Shown: one piece after another, positions 1-9,304 of the stretch
Numbering within the stretch: the first letter of the stretch is position 1
Layout: each line of letters starts with the position of its first letter
DNA from: Alteripontixanthobacter muriae
GTDB lineage: Bacteria; Pseudomonadota; Alphaproteobacteria; Sphingomonadales; Sphingomonadaceae
DNA: 64,000 bases
Direction: 5' to 3'
Assembly (NCBI RefSeq): GCF_013336795.1
Contig: NZ_JAAFZT010000020.1
Location: forward strand, 18,620 to 82,619
Notes under the pieces: generated by a model
Seen by the model: only the letters and a program-made list of their open reading frames with translations
Databases searched by the model: none
Told to the model about the DNA's origin: nothing
Position numbers and translations under genes: made by a program

Positions 1-61
1 ACGTGGCAGGATAGCGGGTCCGGCGCGCGCTGCCTAGTCGCCTGCACAAGCCACTGCCGGA

Positions 62-1603
62 TCAATGCGGGGCAAGGCCGGTTTCGAGGCCGGTGCGGTC
101 CTCGAGCGCGAACTTGTCGACCAGATCGCTGCTGGCGCGGTTCATGCCGACCACGCGGACGTGGCGGCCGTTGCGGCGCATGCGGTCCACCACCTTGTCG
201 AGCGCACCGATGGCCGAGATGTCCCAGAAATGCGCGCCGCTGACGTCGATCACCACGTGGTCGGCGGCGTCGGTGAAGGCGCTCTCCGGGCCAAGCGCAC
301 GCGTGAAGCGGTCGACCGAGGCGAAAAAGATCTGCCCCGTGACCCTGTACACCGCGCTGTGTTCGCGCCGCACCCGCTCCACAGCGAACATGGTGCGGAC
401 CTTGCCGGCGAAGAAGATGCCCGACAGCAGCACGCCGGTCAGCACGCCCAGCGCCAGGTCGTGCGTGATCACCACGACCGCCACCGTCGCCAGCATAACC
501 ACCGAACTGGTCGGCGGATGGCGGCGGAGATTGGCTATGGAGTTCCAGCTGAAGGTGCCGATCGACACCATGATCATCACCGCGACCAGCGCCGGCATCG
601 GCACGCGGCCGACCCAGTCGCCCAGCACTGCCAGCAGGAACAGCAGGAACGCACCGGCGGCGAAACTCGACAATCGCCCGCGCCCGCCGCTGGCGACGTT
701 GATGACCGACTGGCCGATCATCGCGCAGCCGCCCATTCCGCCGACCAGTGCCGCGCCGATATTGGCAATGCCCTGCCCCGCCGTTTCGCGCCGCTTGTCG
801 CTGTCGGTATGGGTCAGATCGTCCACAATTTGCGCCGTCAGCAGCGATTCCAGCAGGCCGACCGCCGCCATCGTGAGCGAGTAGGGCAGGATGATCTGCA
901 GCGTTTCCCAATTCAGCGGCACGTCGGGCAGGATGAAGGAGGGCAGCCCGTCGGGCAATTCGCCCATCTGTCCGACCGTGTTCACCGGCAAGCCGAACCA
1001 GACGGCGACGATGGTCAGCAGCACGATGGCCACCAGCGGCGAAGGAATGGCCTTGGTGAGGCGCGGCAGACCGTAGATGATGGCGAGACCTGCCGCGACC
1101 ATCGCATAGGTTTCCCAGCTTACATCGGTCAGTTGCGGTAGTTGCGCCATAAAGATCAGGATCGCCAGCGCATTGACGAAGCCGGTGATGACGGAGCGGG
1201 AGACGAACTGCATCAGCAGGTCGAGCCGCAGCAGTGCGGCAACACCCTGGATCAGGCCCATCAGGATCGTCGCGGCGAAAAGATAGTCGACCCCATATTC
1301 ACGCACCAGCGGGATGACCACGACCGCCACTGCGGCGGTGGCGGCGGAGATCATGCCCGGCCGCCCGCCGACTAGCGCGATGATCATGGCGATCGCGACC
1401 GAGGCATAGAGGCCGACGCTGGGATCAACGCCCGCGATAATGGCGAAGCCGATAGCTTCCGGTATGAGAGCCAGCGCCACGACGATGCCGGCAAGAAGAT
1501 CGGCGCGGATGTTGCCGAACCATTCGCTGCGGATTTCATTGCGCCAGCCTGCGCTGCGCTGTTCCTGAGTCGGCGCGGCTTCAACCATGGACCGGTCCTG
1601 CAT
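62..1603 (-). CDS. SulP family anion transporter with C-terminal STAS domain
   Basis: 513 aa inner-membrane secondary transporter of the SLC26/SulP family, which moves sulfate, bicarbonate or dicarboxylates. About 10-12 hydrophobic segments fill residues 30-400. The core motif [20 protein letters not shown] near residue 290 is typical of the family. A cytoplasmic STAS domain follows from about residue 410 and contains the [18 protein letters not shown] stretch. Length fits short bacterial SulP proteins. The substrate cannot be read from sequence. It stands alone, divergent from the small gene at 1753. Confidence 0.92.
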   Translation of the reverse strand: MQDRSMVEAAPTQEQRSAGWRNEIRSEWFGNIRADLLAGIVVALALIPEAIGFAIIAGVDPSVGLYASVAIAMIIALVGGRPGMISAATAAVAVVVIPLVREYGVDYLFAATILMGLIQGVAALLRLDLLMQFVSRSVITGFVNALAILIFMAQLPQLTDVSWETYAMVAAGLAIIYGLPRLTKAIPSPLVAIVLLTIVAVWFGLPVNTVGQMGELPDGLPSFILPDVPLNWETLQIILPYSLTMAAVGLLESLLTAQIVDDLTHTDSDKRRETAGQGIANIGAALVGGMGGCAMIGQSVINVASGGRGRLSSFAAGAFLLFLLAVLGDWVGRVPMPALVAVMIMVSIGTFSWNSIANLRRHPPTSSVVMLATVAVVVITHDLALGVLTGVLLSGIFFAGKVRTMFAVERVRREHSAVYRVTGQIFFASVDRFTRALGPESAFTDAADHVVIDVSGAHFWDISAIGALDKVVDRMRRNGRHVRVVGMNRASSDLVDKFALEDRTGLETGLAPH

Positions 1604-1752
1604 GTTCTAGAGTGCCCGAACGGGCCGGAAATGGCGAAGGCGCGCCTTTAGTTGTTTTTGCTGCAACGCACAACCGACTGCATCGCGGGTGCGCCGGGAA
1701 ACGGAAAGAAACGCCTGCCCGTGCGTTGATTGGTCGAAAGAAAGGAATATAC

Positions 1753-1944
1753 ATGGAACCCATCTGGACCCTCGTCGTAGTCGCCGGACCCATCCTGCTG
1801 ATCGGGATCATCATCTTCGCCTATCTCAGAAACAAGAAGACCACCCCGGCAGAAGATGCACGTTCCGATGCCGGCACCCGCGCCCTGCGCGAAGATATCC
1901 AGCACGATCTGGAAACGAAGGGGCACACGGAGCCGAGAGACTAG
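1753..1944 (+). CDS. Small single-pass membrane protein, function unknown
   Basis: 63 aa. I chose the ATG at 1753 because AAAGGA lies 5-6 nt upstream and the protein then opens directly with a hydrophobic segment (residues 3-25). A charged cytoplasmic-type tail ends in HTEPRD. The open frame runs further upstream, but that part has no membrane or family character. No known family is recognised. It is divergent from the SulP transporter and convergent with metZ. Confidence 0.6.
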   Translation: MEPIWTLVVVAGPILLIGIIIFAYLRNKKTTPAEDARSDAGTRALREDIQHDLETKGHTEPRD

Positions 1945-1997
1945 GCACCCGGAGGGCAGGCGCCGCATTTGCACCCCGCATCGCAGCGGTCTTCTAC

Positions 1998-3206
1998 CTA
2001 GAGGCCAGCGATCTTCAGTGCGCGGTCCAGATCATCGATCAGATCCTCGATATCCTCAAGCCCGATGTTCACCCGCAGCATGCCTTCGCCGATACCCATG
2101 GCGTGGCGATCGTCCTCGCTCATGCCTGCATGAGTCGTGCTGGCCGGGTGACACATCAGGCTGCGGGCATCGCCGATATTATTCGAGATGTCGATCAGCT
2201 GCAGGCCGTCGAGCAGCGCATGCGCCTGCGCCCTTCCGCCATCGACGACGAAGCTGAAGATCGGACCGCAGGCGTCCATCTGTCGCATGGCCAGTGCATG
2301 GCGCGGATGGCTTTCAAGGCCCGGATGCAACATGCGGGCAACGCGGGGCTCAAGAAAACGACCGACTTCGAGCGCATTGCGGCTCTGCCGGTCGGCGCGG
2401 AGTGAGAGCGTTTCGAGGCCTTTCAGCACCACCCAGGCATTGAAGGGCGCACAATTGGGGCCGGTGTTGCGCTGAAAGGGCAGCAGCGTTTCGGTGATGA
2501 ACTCCTCCGTGCCGCAGATCGCCCCCGCCAGCACCCTGCCCTGCCCGTCCATCAGCTTCGTCGCGGAATAGGCCACGACATCGGCGCCGAATTCCATTGG
2601 CCGCTGCAAGGCGCTGGTGGCGAAGGCATTGTCGACCACCGTGATAATGCCATGCGCCTTCGCGAGCGCGCAGACATGTTCGAGATCCACGATATCGAGC
2701 GTCGGATTGGCCGGAGTCTCGAAGAAAAACACCTTGGTATTCGGGCGGATTGCCGCTTCCCAGGCATCATTGTCGGCGCTGTCGACGACACTGGTCTCGA
2801 TACCGAAGCGCGGCAGCAGGCTGTCGACCAGCCAGCGGCAGGAACCGAAGGCCGCCCGCGCCGCGACGCAATGATCGCCTGCCGATAATTGGCACAGCAG
2901 CGCCGCCGTCATGGCCGCCATGCCGCTCGCCTGCGCCCGGCAGGCTTCCGCGCCTTCCATCAGCGCAATGCGTTCTTCCAGCATGGCGACCGTGGGGTTC
3001 TGCAGGCGCGAATAGGTCATGCCCGGCTGGTCGCCGGCAAAACGCGCCGCGACCGTCCCTGCATTGTCGAAAGTATAGCCCGAGGTGAGGAACAGCGCCT
3101 CGCTCGTCTCGCCATGTTCGCTGCGCCATGTGCCGCCGCGGATCGCAAGGGTCTGGGGCCGCCATTTGCGGGTGATGGAGCGGTCGGTGCCGGTGGTCTT
3201 CTTCAT
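1998..3206 (-). CDS. metZ: O-succinylhomoserine sulfhydrylase (MetZ)
   Basis: 402 aa from the chosen ATG. PLP enzyme of the Cys/Met metabolism family (fold type I), expected to make homocysteine from O-succinylhomoserine and sulfide in methionine synthesis. The PLP lysine sits in YSATKLMDGQGR. The family signatures YSRLQNPT and FFETPANPTLDI, and the late motif SLMCHPASTTHAGM, are present. An ATG eight codons further upstream is possible. MetZ is favoured over MetB or MetY from overall similarity to alphaproteobacterial MetZ; this is recognition, not a computed result. Confidence 0.88.
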   Translation of the reverse strand: MKKTTGTDRSITRKWRPQTLAIRGGTWRSEHGETSEALFLTSGYTFDNAGTVAARFAGDQPGMTYSRLQNPTVAMLEERIALMEGAEACRAQASGMAAMTAALLCQLSAGDHCVAARAAFGSCRWLVDSLLPRFGIETSVVDSADNDAWEAAIRPNTKVFFFETPANPTLDIVDLEHVCALAKAHGIITVVDNAFATSALQRPMEFGADVVAYSATKLMDGQGRVLAGAICGTEEFITETLLPFQRNTGPNCAPFNAWVVLKGLETLSLRADRQSRNALEVGRFLEPRVARMLHPGLESHPRHALAMRQMDACGPIFSFVVDGGRAQAHALLDGLQLIDISNNIGDARSLMCHPASTTHAGMSEDDRHAMGIGEGMLRVNIGLEDIEDLIDDLDRALKIAGL

Positions 3207-3292
3207 GCCACCGGCATTAGGCGGCAGCATCTACGGCGCGCAACCGAAAAGGGTAGCGGTTCGGGCGAGTGTTCGATGAGAGGAGCCCGAAA

Positions 3293-3324
3293 CGAAAAAG
3301 GGCGGCGCCTTGCGGCACCGCCCC
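3293..3324 (-). terminator. Rho-independent terminator after the small acidic-tail protein gene
   Basis: Read on the minus strand, a GC hairpin (GGGCGGTGCC / GGCGCCGCCC, loop GCAA) is followed by a run of five T. It lies about 20 nt past the stop codon of the gene at 3346-3582. Confidence 0.8.
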
Positions 3325-3345
3325 GAATTTCAGATCCGAAGTGAA

Positions 3346-3582
3346 TCAGACCGAAACGAAATTGTCATCGTCATCGTCGTCCGTCAGCAGGAGAACGGCG
3401 ATGCCGGCTGCTGCAATGGCGACGATGATGAAGGCCGGGCCGATGCCGGCAAGGCCGGACAGCTCGTTTTCTTCAGCGGCAGGAGCGGCGATCCGTTCGA
3501 TCGGCGCAGCGGCTTGGGCAGCGACAGGCGCTGCGGCCAGGGAAGCGGCGGCTGCCGCATAAGCGAGATTGCTCAGTTTCAT
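3346..3582 (-). CDS. Small exported membrane protein with poly-aspartate C-terminus
   Basis: 78 aa from MKLSNLAYAAA; GAGGG lies 7 nt upstream of this ATG. An alanine-rich signal peptide (cleavage likely after AAQAAA) is followed by a 30-residue mature segment. A second hydrophobic helix (GIGPAFIIVAIAAAGIAVLLL) then leads into TDDDDDDNFVSV. It has its own terminator and looks monocistronic. No family assigned and function unknown. Confidence 0.75.
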   Translation of the reverse strand: MKLSNLAYAAAAASLAAAPVAAQAAAPIERIAAPAAEENELSGLAGIGPAFIIVAIAAAGIAVLLLTDDDDDDNFVSV

Positions 3583-3793
3583 AGTTAAACCCTCATAACG
3601 CATGAATGCGTGATTAGACTCGTCAACAACCCGATGGGCGATTGGTTCCGCCTCTTAACAAAAAAATACGATCCGTAGCCCTTCCAGAAGTCTTTTAGGA
3701 CGAACCGATGTCGATTTTCGGCGAACAGCAGCTTTTGTGTCACCGCCCTTTTCCAATTGTCGCTTTGGGTTTGTCCTCATACAGGCACTTGCG

Positions 3794-5065
3794 ATGGAAC
3801 GGAACCCCCGACCGAAAGATCCTGTCGCATGGGTCGCCTCTATCGCTGCTGCAGCGACCCTGCTGGCATTCTGGCGGCTCGGCATTCCGTCGCAGCCCTA
3901 TTTCGACGAAGTGCATTATCTGCCCGCCGCCCGCGACATCCTCGGCGCGGGCGAGTGGCCGAACCGTGAACATCCCCTCCTCGGCAAGCAGATCATAGCC
4001 ATGGGCATAGCGTTGTTCGGCGACAACCCAGTCGGCTGGCGGCTGTTTTCCGCCCTTGCCGGTGGCCTGTCCGTCTTCGCATTCGGCCGCGCCTGCTGGT
4101 ATGCGCAAGCTACGCGCTTCGCGGGCATCGCGGGGTCCGTCCTGCTGGCGACGGGGTTCTTCACCTTCATCCATGCGCGCATCGCCATGCTCGACATCTT
4201 CATGGTGGCCTTCCTCCTCGTGGCCCTGTGGCAATGCGCGGGCGCGGTGCGCGAGCCGGAGGCCGCGCGGCGGCGCCTGGCGGTCGCGGGCATTATGCTG
4301 GGCCTTGCCATGGCGTCGAAATGGAACGCCATCCCGCTCGCGGTGGTGCCGGGCGCGGCGTTCTTCTTCTATCGCCTTGGCGCTGGTCGGCGACGGTTGC
4401 TGCTAAGCCGCCGGGGTGCGCCGGTGCCGGGGATTACCTTGCTGGAAGCTGCCCTGTGGCTCGGCGTGGTGCCGCTGGCTACTTATGCGCTCACCTTCCT
4501 TCCGGCGATGTTCTTCGCCGCCGCGCCCCTGCAGCCGGGCGGGCTGATTGCGCTGCATGCCGGGATGCTGGCCCTGCAGGAAAGCGTGACGCAGCCGCAT
4601 CCCTATCAGAGCCGTTGGCCCGACTGGGTGCTGAACCTGCGGGCGATCTGGTATCTGTACGAGCCTATCGATGGCGCACAACGCGGCGCGCTGCTGATCG
4701 GCAATCCGCTGACCATGCTGCTCGGCCTGCCTGCGCTCGCGTGGTGCGCCTGGCGCGGAATGGCGAAGGGCGACAATGCGGCCTGGGGCGCATTCGTGCT
4801 GTATGGCGTAGCGCTCGGCTTCTGGATCATCGCCGCCAAGCCGGTGCAGTTCTATTACCATTATTTCCTGCCGTCCTGCTTCCTGCTGGCGGCGCTGACC
4901 TTTGCGCTGGACGCGATGTGGCAGAGGGGGCGATGGTTGGTTCCCGCGCTGGTGCTCGGCGGCAGCGTGGCGGTATTCGCGTGGTTCTATCCCATCCTGT
5001 CGGCGGCTCCGCTGCCGGACGCGGAGGGTTTTCAGCGCTACATGTGGCTGGGCGGCTGGGTCTGA
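3794..5065 (+). CDS. Dolichyl-phosphate-mannose-protein mannosyltransferase family (GT39) glycosyltransferase
   Basis: 423 aa polytopic membrane protein. The first periplasmic loop carries FDEVHY, which matches the catalytic Asp-Glu motif of protein O-mannosyltransferases, and then EHPLLGK, the counterpart of the HPPLAK motif. About 9-11 further transmembrane helices follow. Known PMT enzymes move mannose from polyprenyl-phosphate-mannose to Ser/Thr of exported proteins. The ATG at 3794 was chosen because the residues before it look non-native. The gene ends 4 bp before the convergent GT2-GtrA gene, a likely donor-sugar synthase. Confidence 0.8.
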   Translation: MERNPRPKDPVAWVASIAAAATLLAFWRLGIPSQPYFDEVHYLPAARDILGAGEWPNREHPLLGKQIIAMGIALFGDNPVGWRLFSALAGGLSVFAFGRACWYAQATRFAGIAGSVLLATGFFTFIHARIAMLDIFMVAFLLVALWQCAGAVREPEAARRRLAVAGIMLGLAMASKWNAIPLAVVPGAAFFFYRLGAGRRRLLLSRRGAPVPGITLLEAALWLGVVPLATYALTFLPAMFFAAAPLQPGGLIALHAGMLALQESVTQPHPYQSRWPDWVLNLRAIWYLYEPIDGAQRGALLIGNPLTMLLGLPALAWCAWRGMAKGDNAAWGAFVLYGVALGFWIIAAKPVQFYYHYFLPSCFLLAALTFALDAMWQRGRWLVPALVLGGSVAVFAWFYPILSAAPLPDAEGFQRYMWLGGWV

Positions 5066-5069
5066 AGGA

Positions 5070-6161
5070 TCAGTACCGGCCCCAGACGAAGCGCGACGAC
5101 AGGGCGTAATTCCAGACCGACCCCAGCAGGATGCCGATCAGTGCAGCGGCCAGAACCGGCGCGCCGCGCGCTTCCAGCAGGCTGGCGGCGGCGACATTGG
5201 CGAAGGCACCGACCGAACAGGTGAGGCAGAACCCCGCCCATCCGCGCAGCCAGTCGCGCACGCCCGTCAGGCGGCGGTCGCGATACGTCAGCCAGTTGTT
5301 GAGCCAGAAATTGAAGGTCATCGTGGCGATGGTCGCACTCGCCTGCGCGACGGGGAAGCGGTCAGTCACGCCGGCGAGCAACACCGCCAATACCGCCAGA
5401 TGCACCAGCACGCCGATGCCGCCCACCGTGCCGAACATGGCGAAACGCGTCGGGATGAAGCGCCCGAAACTGCGCTCGTAAAGACCAGCAAGGAAGTCGA
5501 ACGCCACGCCATTGTCGAGCTTGCTTGCCCCTTCGCGGCGCGGGGCGAAGGAGAGCGCAAGTTCCTGCACCCGCAGCGTCTTTTCCGATGCGGCGAGCAT
5601 GTCGAGCAGGATCTTGAAGCCGATCCCGGACAGGCGCGGCGCCAGGCGGCGGGCAAGTTCCGTCTCCAGCAGGAAATAGCCGCTCATCGGGTCGGTCAGA
5701 TCGACGCCGGTGATCCGCCGCGCGGCGCTGTTGGCGAAGGCGGAAAGCCGCGTGCGGGCAGACTCGGCCCATTCCGCCACGCTGCTGCCTTCGGCGAAGC
5801 GGGAGGCGACCGCGACATCCGCGCCGCCTTGCACGGCAGCGAGCATCAGCGGAAGCAGCGCCGGATCGTGCTGATGGTCGGCATCCATGATCGCAACGTG
5901 AGGCGCGGCAGTGGCCAGCATCCCCTCGATTGCGGCGGAGGACAGCCCCCGCCTGCCCATGCGCTGGATGACGCGGACACGCCCATCCGTTCGCGCCAGT
6001 CGCCGTGCCTCGTCTGCGGTCCCGTCGGCGCTGTCGTCATCCACGACGATCACTTCCCACGCGATGCCCTTCAGCGCGGCGTCGATCCGTTCAATCAGCG
6101 GCGCGATATTGCCGCTTTCGTTCAGCGTCGGGAGAACGACGGCAAGGTCCGGCGGGGTCAC
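5070..6161 (-). CDS. Polyprenol-phosphate glycosyltransferase (GT2, DPM1-like) fused to GtrA domain
   Basis: 363 aa. Residues 1-230 are a GT-A fold family 2 domain: PTLNESGNI, EVIVVDDDSADGT and the metal-binding DADHQHDP. Residues 240-360 hold four hydrophobic helices of GtrA type. This architecture is typical of dolichol/undecaprenol-phosphate mannose (or glucose) synthases that make a lipid-linked sugar at the inner membrane. The neighbouring PMT-type transferase is the natural user of such a donor. The exact sugar cannot be decided from sequence. Confidence 0.87.
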   Translation of the reverse strand: MTPPDLAVVLPTLNESGNIAPLIERIDAALKGIAWEVIVVDDDSADGTADEARRLARTDGRVRVIQRMGRRGLSSAAIEGMLATAAPHVAIMDADHQHDPALLPLMLAAVQGGADVAVASRFAEGSSVAEWAESARTRLSAFANSAARRITGVDLTDPMSGYFLLETELARRLAPRLSGIGFKILLDMLAASEKTLRVQELALSFAPRREGASKLDNGVAFDFLAGLYERSFGRFIPTRFAMFGTVGGIGVLVHLAVLAVLLAGVTDRFPVAQASATIATMTFNFWLNNWLTYRDRRLTGVRDWLRGWAGFCLTCSVGAFANVAAASLLEARGAPVLAAALIGILLGSVWNYALSSRFVWGRY

Positions 6162-6176
6162 TGGTTCCGCCCAGCC

Positions 6177-7235
6177 CTAAAGGTTCGCCAGCACCGCATC
6201 GCCGATGGCCGACGTTCCTGCCTTTCCGCCCAGATCGTAGCCGCGAATGCCGCTCGCCAGTGTCCTGGCGACCGCCTGCTCCACGCGGGCGGCATCGTCT
6301 TCGCGCCCGAAGGAATGGCGCAGCATCATCGCCGCCGACAGGATTGCCGCCAGCGGGTTGGCCCTGCCCTGCCCGGCGATATCGGGGGCGCTGCCGTGGA
6401 TGGGTTCGTAGAGACCGAAGGTGCCGAGTTCCGTCTGCCGGTCGCCCAGAGCCGCGCTGGGCAGCAGGCCGATGGATCCGACGCACATGCTCGCCTGGTC
6501 GGACAATATGTCGCCGAACAGATTGCCGGTGACGATCACGTCGAATTGGCCGGGGTCCTTCACCAATTGCATCGCCGCATTATCGACATAGAGATGATCG
6601 AGCGCGATTTCCGGAAATTCGGTCGCTGTCTCAACCATCACGTCGCGCCAGAGCTGGCTGGTTTCCAGCACATTGGCCTTGTCCACGCTGGTCAGGCGAC
6701 CCTTTCGCTTTCCAGCAGCGGCGAAAGCCAAGCGGGCGATGCGGCGCACCTCGTCCTCGGCATAGGACATCGCGTCCCATCCCTCGCGCCGCCCATCGTC
6801 AGTGCGGCGCATGCCCTTGTCACCGAAATAGACGTCGCCGTTCAATTCGCGCACGATCAGCAGGTCTATGCGCCGGGCGATCTCGGGGCGCAGGGCGGAA
6901 AGATCCTCCAGCCCGCCGAACATGCGCGCAGGTCGCAAATTGGCGAACAGGCCGAGTTCGCGGCGCAGGCCCAAGATCGCCTGTTCGGGTCGCAACGAGC
7001 GTTCGAGCGTATCGCATTCGGGGTCACCCACCGCGCCGAACAGCACGGCATCGGCAGCCTTCGCCATCTCCAGAGTCTCGGTCGGCAAGGGGTGGCCATG
7101 ACGGCGATAGCCCGCGCCGCCGACATCGCCATGCCAGAAGGTGAGGCGCGGCAAGCGCAGCTTGTCGAGAATCCGCAGCGCCTCTGCGGTCACTTCGGGT
7201 CCGATGCCGTCGCCTGCCAGAACCGCCAGTTTCAT
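6177..7235 (-). CDS. leuB: 3-isopropylmalate dehydrogenase
   Basis: 352 aa, the usual length. NAD-dependent oxidative decarboxylase of leucine synthesis. It opens with the family start LAVLAGDGIGPEVTAEALRI. The metal and substrate regions are seen in DHLYVDNAAMQLVKDP, and the adenine-binding signature in EPIHGSAPDIAGQGRANPLA. Its ATG overlaps the recO stop by 4 nt (ATGA), so the two are cotranscribed and translationally coupled. Confidence 0.95.
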   Translation of the reverse strand: MKLAVLAGDGIGPEVTAEALRILDKLRLPRLTFWHGDVGGAGYRRHGHPLPTETLEMAKAADAVLFGAVGDPECDTLERSLRPEQAILGLRRELGLFANLRPARMFGGLEDLSALRPEIARRIDLLIVRELNGDVYFGDKGMRRTDDGRREGWDAMSYAEDEVRRIARLAFAAAGKRKGRLTSVDKANVLETSQLWRDVMVETATEFPEIALDHLYVDNAAMQLVKDPGQFDVIVTGNLFGDILSDQASMCVGSIGLLPSAALGDRQTELGTFGLYEPIHGSAPDIAGQGRANPLAAILSAAMMLRHSFGREDDAARVEQAVARTLASGIRGYDLGGKAGTSAIGDAVLANL

Positions 7236-7867
7236 GCCCTATCCCCCGGATTGTCAGCCCCGGCGATCTTCGCCAGCCTGGCCCCCAACAATGTGCGCGC
7301 AGCCATAACATCGCCCCGCACGTCGGCAAGCAGGTAGTGCTGGATGGGCAGCGCCAGCCGGTCGAATGCGGCAAGCGCGGCCTCGAACCCTTCGTCAGGC
7401 GTAACGCGTGGCGGCGCGGGAGAGCCATAGCCAAGCTCGCGCAGCAGCAGCGCCTCGTAAGTGACCAGCGCGCCCAGCCAGCCCCGCGCCGAGGGCGCAT
7501 GACACACCGCCTCCAGCAGAGCGGCCAGCGCGCTGTAGAGGCGGGGGTTGGGATTGCGTTCGGGCAGGACGGTGGCGGTCAGGGCGCAGACCCACTGGAT
7601 GGCGGCGGCAGGCAGGGGCTCGGACAGCCACGGCCCCCTGCTGCTCACCAGTTCCAGCCGGGCGAAGGGCAATTGGCTGTCCGATCGGGCGCGAAGATCG
7701 GCTGCGACGAGATTGCCGGGGATGACGACGGGACGCATCTGCCGCCCACGTCCGCCGGCGACATATCCTGCGACCATGCCGTGATCTTCGGTCAGCATGC
7801 GGGCAATAATGGCGGTTTCGCCATGAAGCCGCGCGGCAAGGAATATGGCAGGGGCGCGTAGCTGCAT
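7232..7867 (-). CDS. recO: DNA repair protein RecO
   Basis: 211 aa from the ATG that gives MQLRAPAIFL. RecO loads RecA on SSB-coated DNA in the RecFOR gap-repair pathway. An N-terminal OB-fold (residues 1-80, with GETAIIARMLTEDHGMVAGYVAGG) precedes a helical C-terminal domain. The C-terminal half lacks the CxxC zinc pairs seen in some RecO proteins. Upstream in-frame codons to 7909 have no family similarity. It is first in the recO-leuB pair. Confidence 0.88.
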   Translation of the reverse strand: MQLRAPAIFLAARLHGETAIIARMLTEDHGMVAGYVAGGRGRQMRPVVIPGNLVAADLRARSDSQLPFARLELVSSRGPWLSEPLPAAAIQWVCALTATVLPERNPNPRLYSALAALLEAVCHAPSARGWLGALVTYEALLLRELGYGSPAPPRVTPDEGFEAALAAFDRLALPIQHYLLADVRGDVMAARTLLGARLAKIAGADNPGDRA

Positions 7868-7959
7868 TGTTTCAGTGTGGCGGGCCAGCGCCAATCTTGC
7901 AATCGGCACCCGCCCTGCGGCGTTTCGCCACGCCAGATCGCCTGCCGATCGGCCTTGTC

Positions 7960-8199
7960 TCAGCCCGGTGCGGCCTCATTGCGCGAGGCCCGCGTCGCCA
8001 GCGGTTCGCCCCGGCCCATCGACCAGTTCTTCTGCATGCGAACGGTGGGATTGGGCGCGCACCATATCTCGCCCGTATCGTCGATAGCGGTGATCCAGAG
8101 CAGATTATGCTCCTGCCCGTAATCGATCATGGCAAGGGCGAAACCATCGCCCTTGCCGAGAACGTGCAGCGGAATTGGGGGATTGAGCTGGATGATCAT
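7960..8199 (-). CDS. Conserved small protein, function unknown
   Basis: 79 aa starting MIIQLNPPIPLHVL. Predicted mostly beta, with GDGFALAMIDYGQEHNLLWITAID and EIWCAPNPTVRMQKNW. The C-terminus is charged and probably disordered. No signal peptide or membrane segment. I recall similar short proteins in sphingomonads with no assigned function. It may be translated alone between recO and the UbiK-like gene. Confidence 0.65.
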   Translation of the reverse strand: MIIQLNPPIPLHVLGKGDGFALAMIDYGQEHNLLWITAIDDTGEIWCAPNPTVRMQKNWSMGRGEPLATRASRNEAAPG

Positions 8200-8287
8200 C
8201 GCGGCCTGCCTTGTTGAACCTTTCTCAAAAGGCAAGCACAGGCGCGTCGGTTCCCGCCTTCACATTTATCAGCTTTGCCGGTGAAGG

Positions 8288-8539
8288 TCAGACTTCGGTG
8301 CGTTTGGCTTCGAGAAGCGCGATGCGTTCGGCCAGTCTTTCGTTTTCTTCCCGCGCCTTGACCGCCATGTCTTTCACCGCGTCGAATTCCTCGCGCGTTA
8401 CGAAATCCATGCCGCCAAGCGCTTCCTTCAGACGCTCGCGGCCGCTCTCGCGGGCCTCGCGGGTCATGCCGGCAAAGGTGCCGGCGGCGCTGTTGGCGAG
8501 TTTCACGAAGTCGGAGATGAAGGGGTTCTGGCTTTGCAT
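8288..8539 (-). CDS. UbiK-like accessory factor (BMFP domain)
   Basis: 83 aa from MQSQNPFISDF. An amphipathic N-terminal helix is followed by a C-terminal coiled coil (EEFDAVKDMAVKAREENERLAERIALLEAK). This is the layout of the BMFP/UbiK family, which assists ubiquinone biosynthesis with UbiJ in enterobacteria. The open frame runs far upstream, but homology begins at this ATG. Its role in ubiquinone synthesis here is an inference from the family. Confidence 0.8.
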   Translation of the reverse strand: MQSQNPFISDFVKLANSAAGTFAGMTREARESGRERLKEALGGMDFVTREEFDAVKDMAVKAREENERLAERIALLEAKRTEV

Positions 8540-8595
8540 GGAACCTATGTGGAGTGCGTAAGTGTCTGCGTCAATGCGGGTCGAGCCAGTCGCCG

Positions 8596-9150
8596 CTAGA
8601 TCGCGATCCGCTGCACCGCGCCGCTTTCGGGAACGGCCGCAGGATCGGGATTGAGCTGCAGGAATTGCCAGTTCAGCAGGGTGGCGAACAGGATCCAGGC
8701 GACATAGGGCACCATCAGCAGCCCGGCGCTGCGCCGGATGCGCCAGAAGGCGATGGTCGTGACCACCGCCAGCACGTCGAGAACGAGGATGACGATCAGG
8801 GCGAGGCCCATGTCCCGCATGCCGAAGAACACCGGCGTCCAGGCGAGGCTGAGTGCAAATTGCAAGCCGAACAGCACCAGCGCCAGCGCCCGCCCCCTTG
8901 CGCCCCAAGCCGCGCAGATCAGCGCCAGCGCCAGCCCCTGCATGACGAACAATAGGCTCCAGATGATCCCGAACCACATCGGCGGCGGATAGATCGCGGG
9001 CTTTTCCAGAGCGGCGAACCAGGGATTATCAGGTCCGCTGGGGGCGAGACTGCCCGAGATGAAGCCCAGCAGAAGAACGGCCGGAACCGTCACCAGCGCC
9101 CAGCGCAGCAGGCTTGCGCGCAGCTGGCGGCGCGAGGCGAGGACAGTCAT
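8596..9150 (-). CDS. TspO/MBR family tryptophan-rich sensory protein
   Basis: 184 aa, five hydrophobic helices. Family landmarks include NPWFAALEKPAIYPPPMWFGIIWSLLF and the late WxLFATLLNWQF stretch. TspO proteins bind tetrapyrroles and modulate porphyrin or stress responses in alphaproteobacteria. The ATG at 9150 is preceded by AGGGAG at 6 nt and is preferred over a GTG at 9171. The upstream 150 bp holds a 12-bp palindrome, GCCTGCGCAGGC, near 9234. Confidence 0.85.
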   Translation of the reverse strand: MTVLASRRQLRASLLRWALVTVPAVLLLGFISGSLAPSGPDNPWFAALEKPAIYPPPMWFGIIWSLLFVMQGLALALICAAWGARGRALALVLFGLQFALSLAWTPVFFGMRDMGLALIVILVLDVLAVVTTIAFWRIRRSAGLLMVPYVAWILFATLLNWQFLQLNPDPAAVPESGAVQRIAI

Positions 9151-9304
9151 CGCATACTCCCTGACCGGCACGGGCCCGAAATGACCGCGATGCCCGCTCG
9201 CGGCGCATGGCCGCTTTCAAGCGCTGTCGATTAGCCTGCGCAGGCGCATGCTGCAATGCCGCGGCGATTGCAGACACGCGCGCGTATCTTTGCGGGACAA
9301 CTCG

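Noticed and set aside
4902-7337. Open frame of 811 codons on the plus strand
   Set aside because: It is antisense to the GT2-GtrA and leuB genes, both of which have clear motifs. Its own translation is rich in Arg, Gln and His with no domain, as expected for a GC-rich shadow frame.
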